The translations under genes and the position numbers were made by a program. A stretch of 39,225 nucleotides of DNA from an uncultured Bacteroides sp. (GTDB lineage: Bacteria; Bacteroidota; Bacteroidia; Bacteroidales; Bacteroidaceae). The DNA is taken from NCBI GenBank assembly GCA_902492205.1, contig CABUKU010000030.1, positions 1-39,225 on the forward strand, given 5' to 3'. The notes beneath the pieces are model-generated. The model made no database searches. It saw only the letters and a list, made by a program, of their open reading frames with translations, and was not told the DNA's origin. Of this stretch, positions 39,219 through 39,225 are shown piece after piece (within the stretch, counting starts at the first letter, position 1; each line of letters starts with the position of its first letter).

Positions 39219-39225
39219 TCTCCCA

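Overview
The window is chromosomal DNA from a member of the Bacteroidales, most likely Bacteroidaceae (Bacteroides or Phocaeicola type). The evidence is the promoter style: TAnnTTTG -7 boxes, several with a TTTG-like -33 box 19-20 bases upstream, stand in front of most transcription units. The gene content agrees: mutA-mutB for propionate formation, DUF6249/ECF sigma/DUF5056 cassette, DUF6268 outer-membrane protein, DUF4469-like domain, AspT/YidE-type transporter, and the Bacteroidetes form of RmlB. I see no tRNA, rRNA, insertion sequence, phage gene or CRISPR array. It reads as core chromosome.

Layout. 1-1248: groEL (cut by the left edge) and groES on the minus strand, divergent from rmuC. 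2813-4274: an intergenic-rich stretch with a promoter, a long rod-shaped RNA (probable 6S RNA), a 149-aa unknown membrane-anchored protein, a 4 x 22-bp palindromic array and the hisS terminator. 4275-9880: hisS (-), a lone sensor histidine kinase (+), a lipoprotein metallophosphoesterase (-) and menA (+). 9959-12555: rfbB and rfbA (dTDP-sugar synthesis) and a YfcE-type phosphoesterase, all minus. 12606-18924: a phosphate pair (ppk1, then a PiT transporter with a PhoU-like tail), then a LytS/LytTR two-component pair. 18929-20204: a small DUF4469-like protein and a DUF6268-like outer-membrane protein. 20461-25645: an ABC-F ATPase, an rRNA cytosine methyltransferase, and a three-gene DUF6249/ECF sigma/DUF5056 operon. 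25654-30073: a MarR-controlled tripartite efflux operon (TolC, HlyD, DHA2-type MFS), divergent from a MATE exporter and a cytidylate-kinase-like protein. 32344-38335: an AspT-type transporter, divergent from mutAB. 38682-39128: an unknown 148-aa protein.

The most unusual signal is outside the genes. Three intergenic regions (3974-4061, 22274-22361, 38501-38588) each hold exactly four tandem units of 22 bp. Each array is built on its own, different palindrome, and all three lie between the 3' ends of convergent genes. The arrays share no sequence, only architecture: unit length, copy number, internal dyad and position. A second dispersed family, hairpins with CCTTCACCC/GGGTGAAGG ends (four copies), occurs in or beside two of the same regions; one copy is clearly the hisS terminator. 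Together these look like a Bacteroidales counterpart of the REP/BIME elements of enterobacteria. That comparison is inference.

Several starts were moved because the longest frame began with a TTG inside a -7 promoter box (histidine kinase, cytidylate-kinase-like gene, AspT transporter) or upstream of an obvious signal peptide or the first conserved residue.
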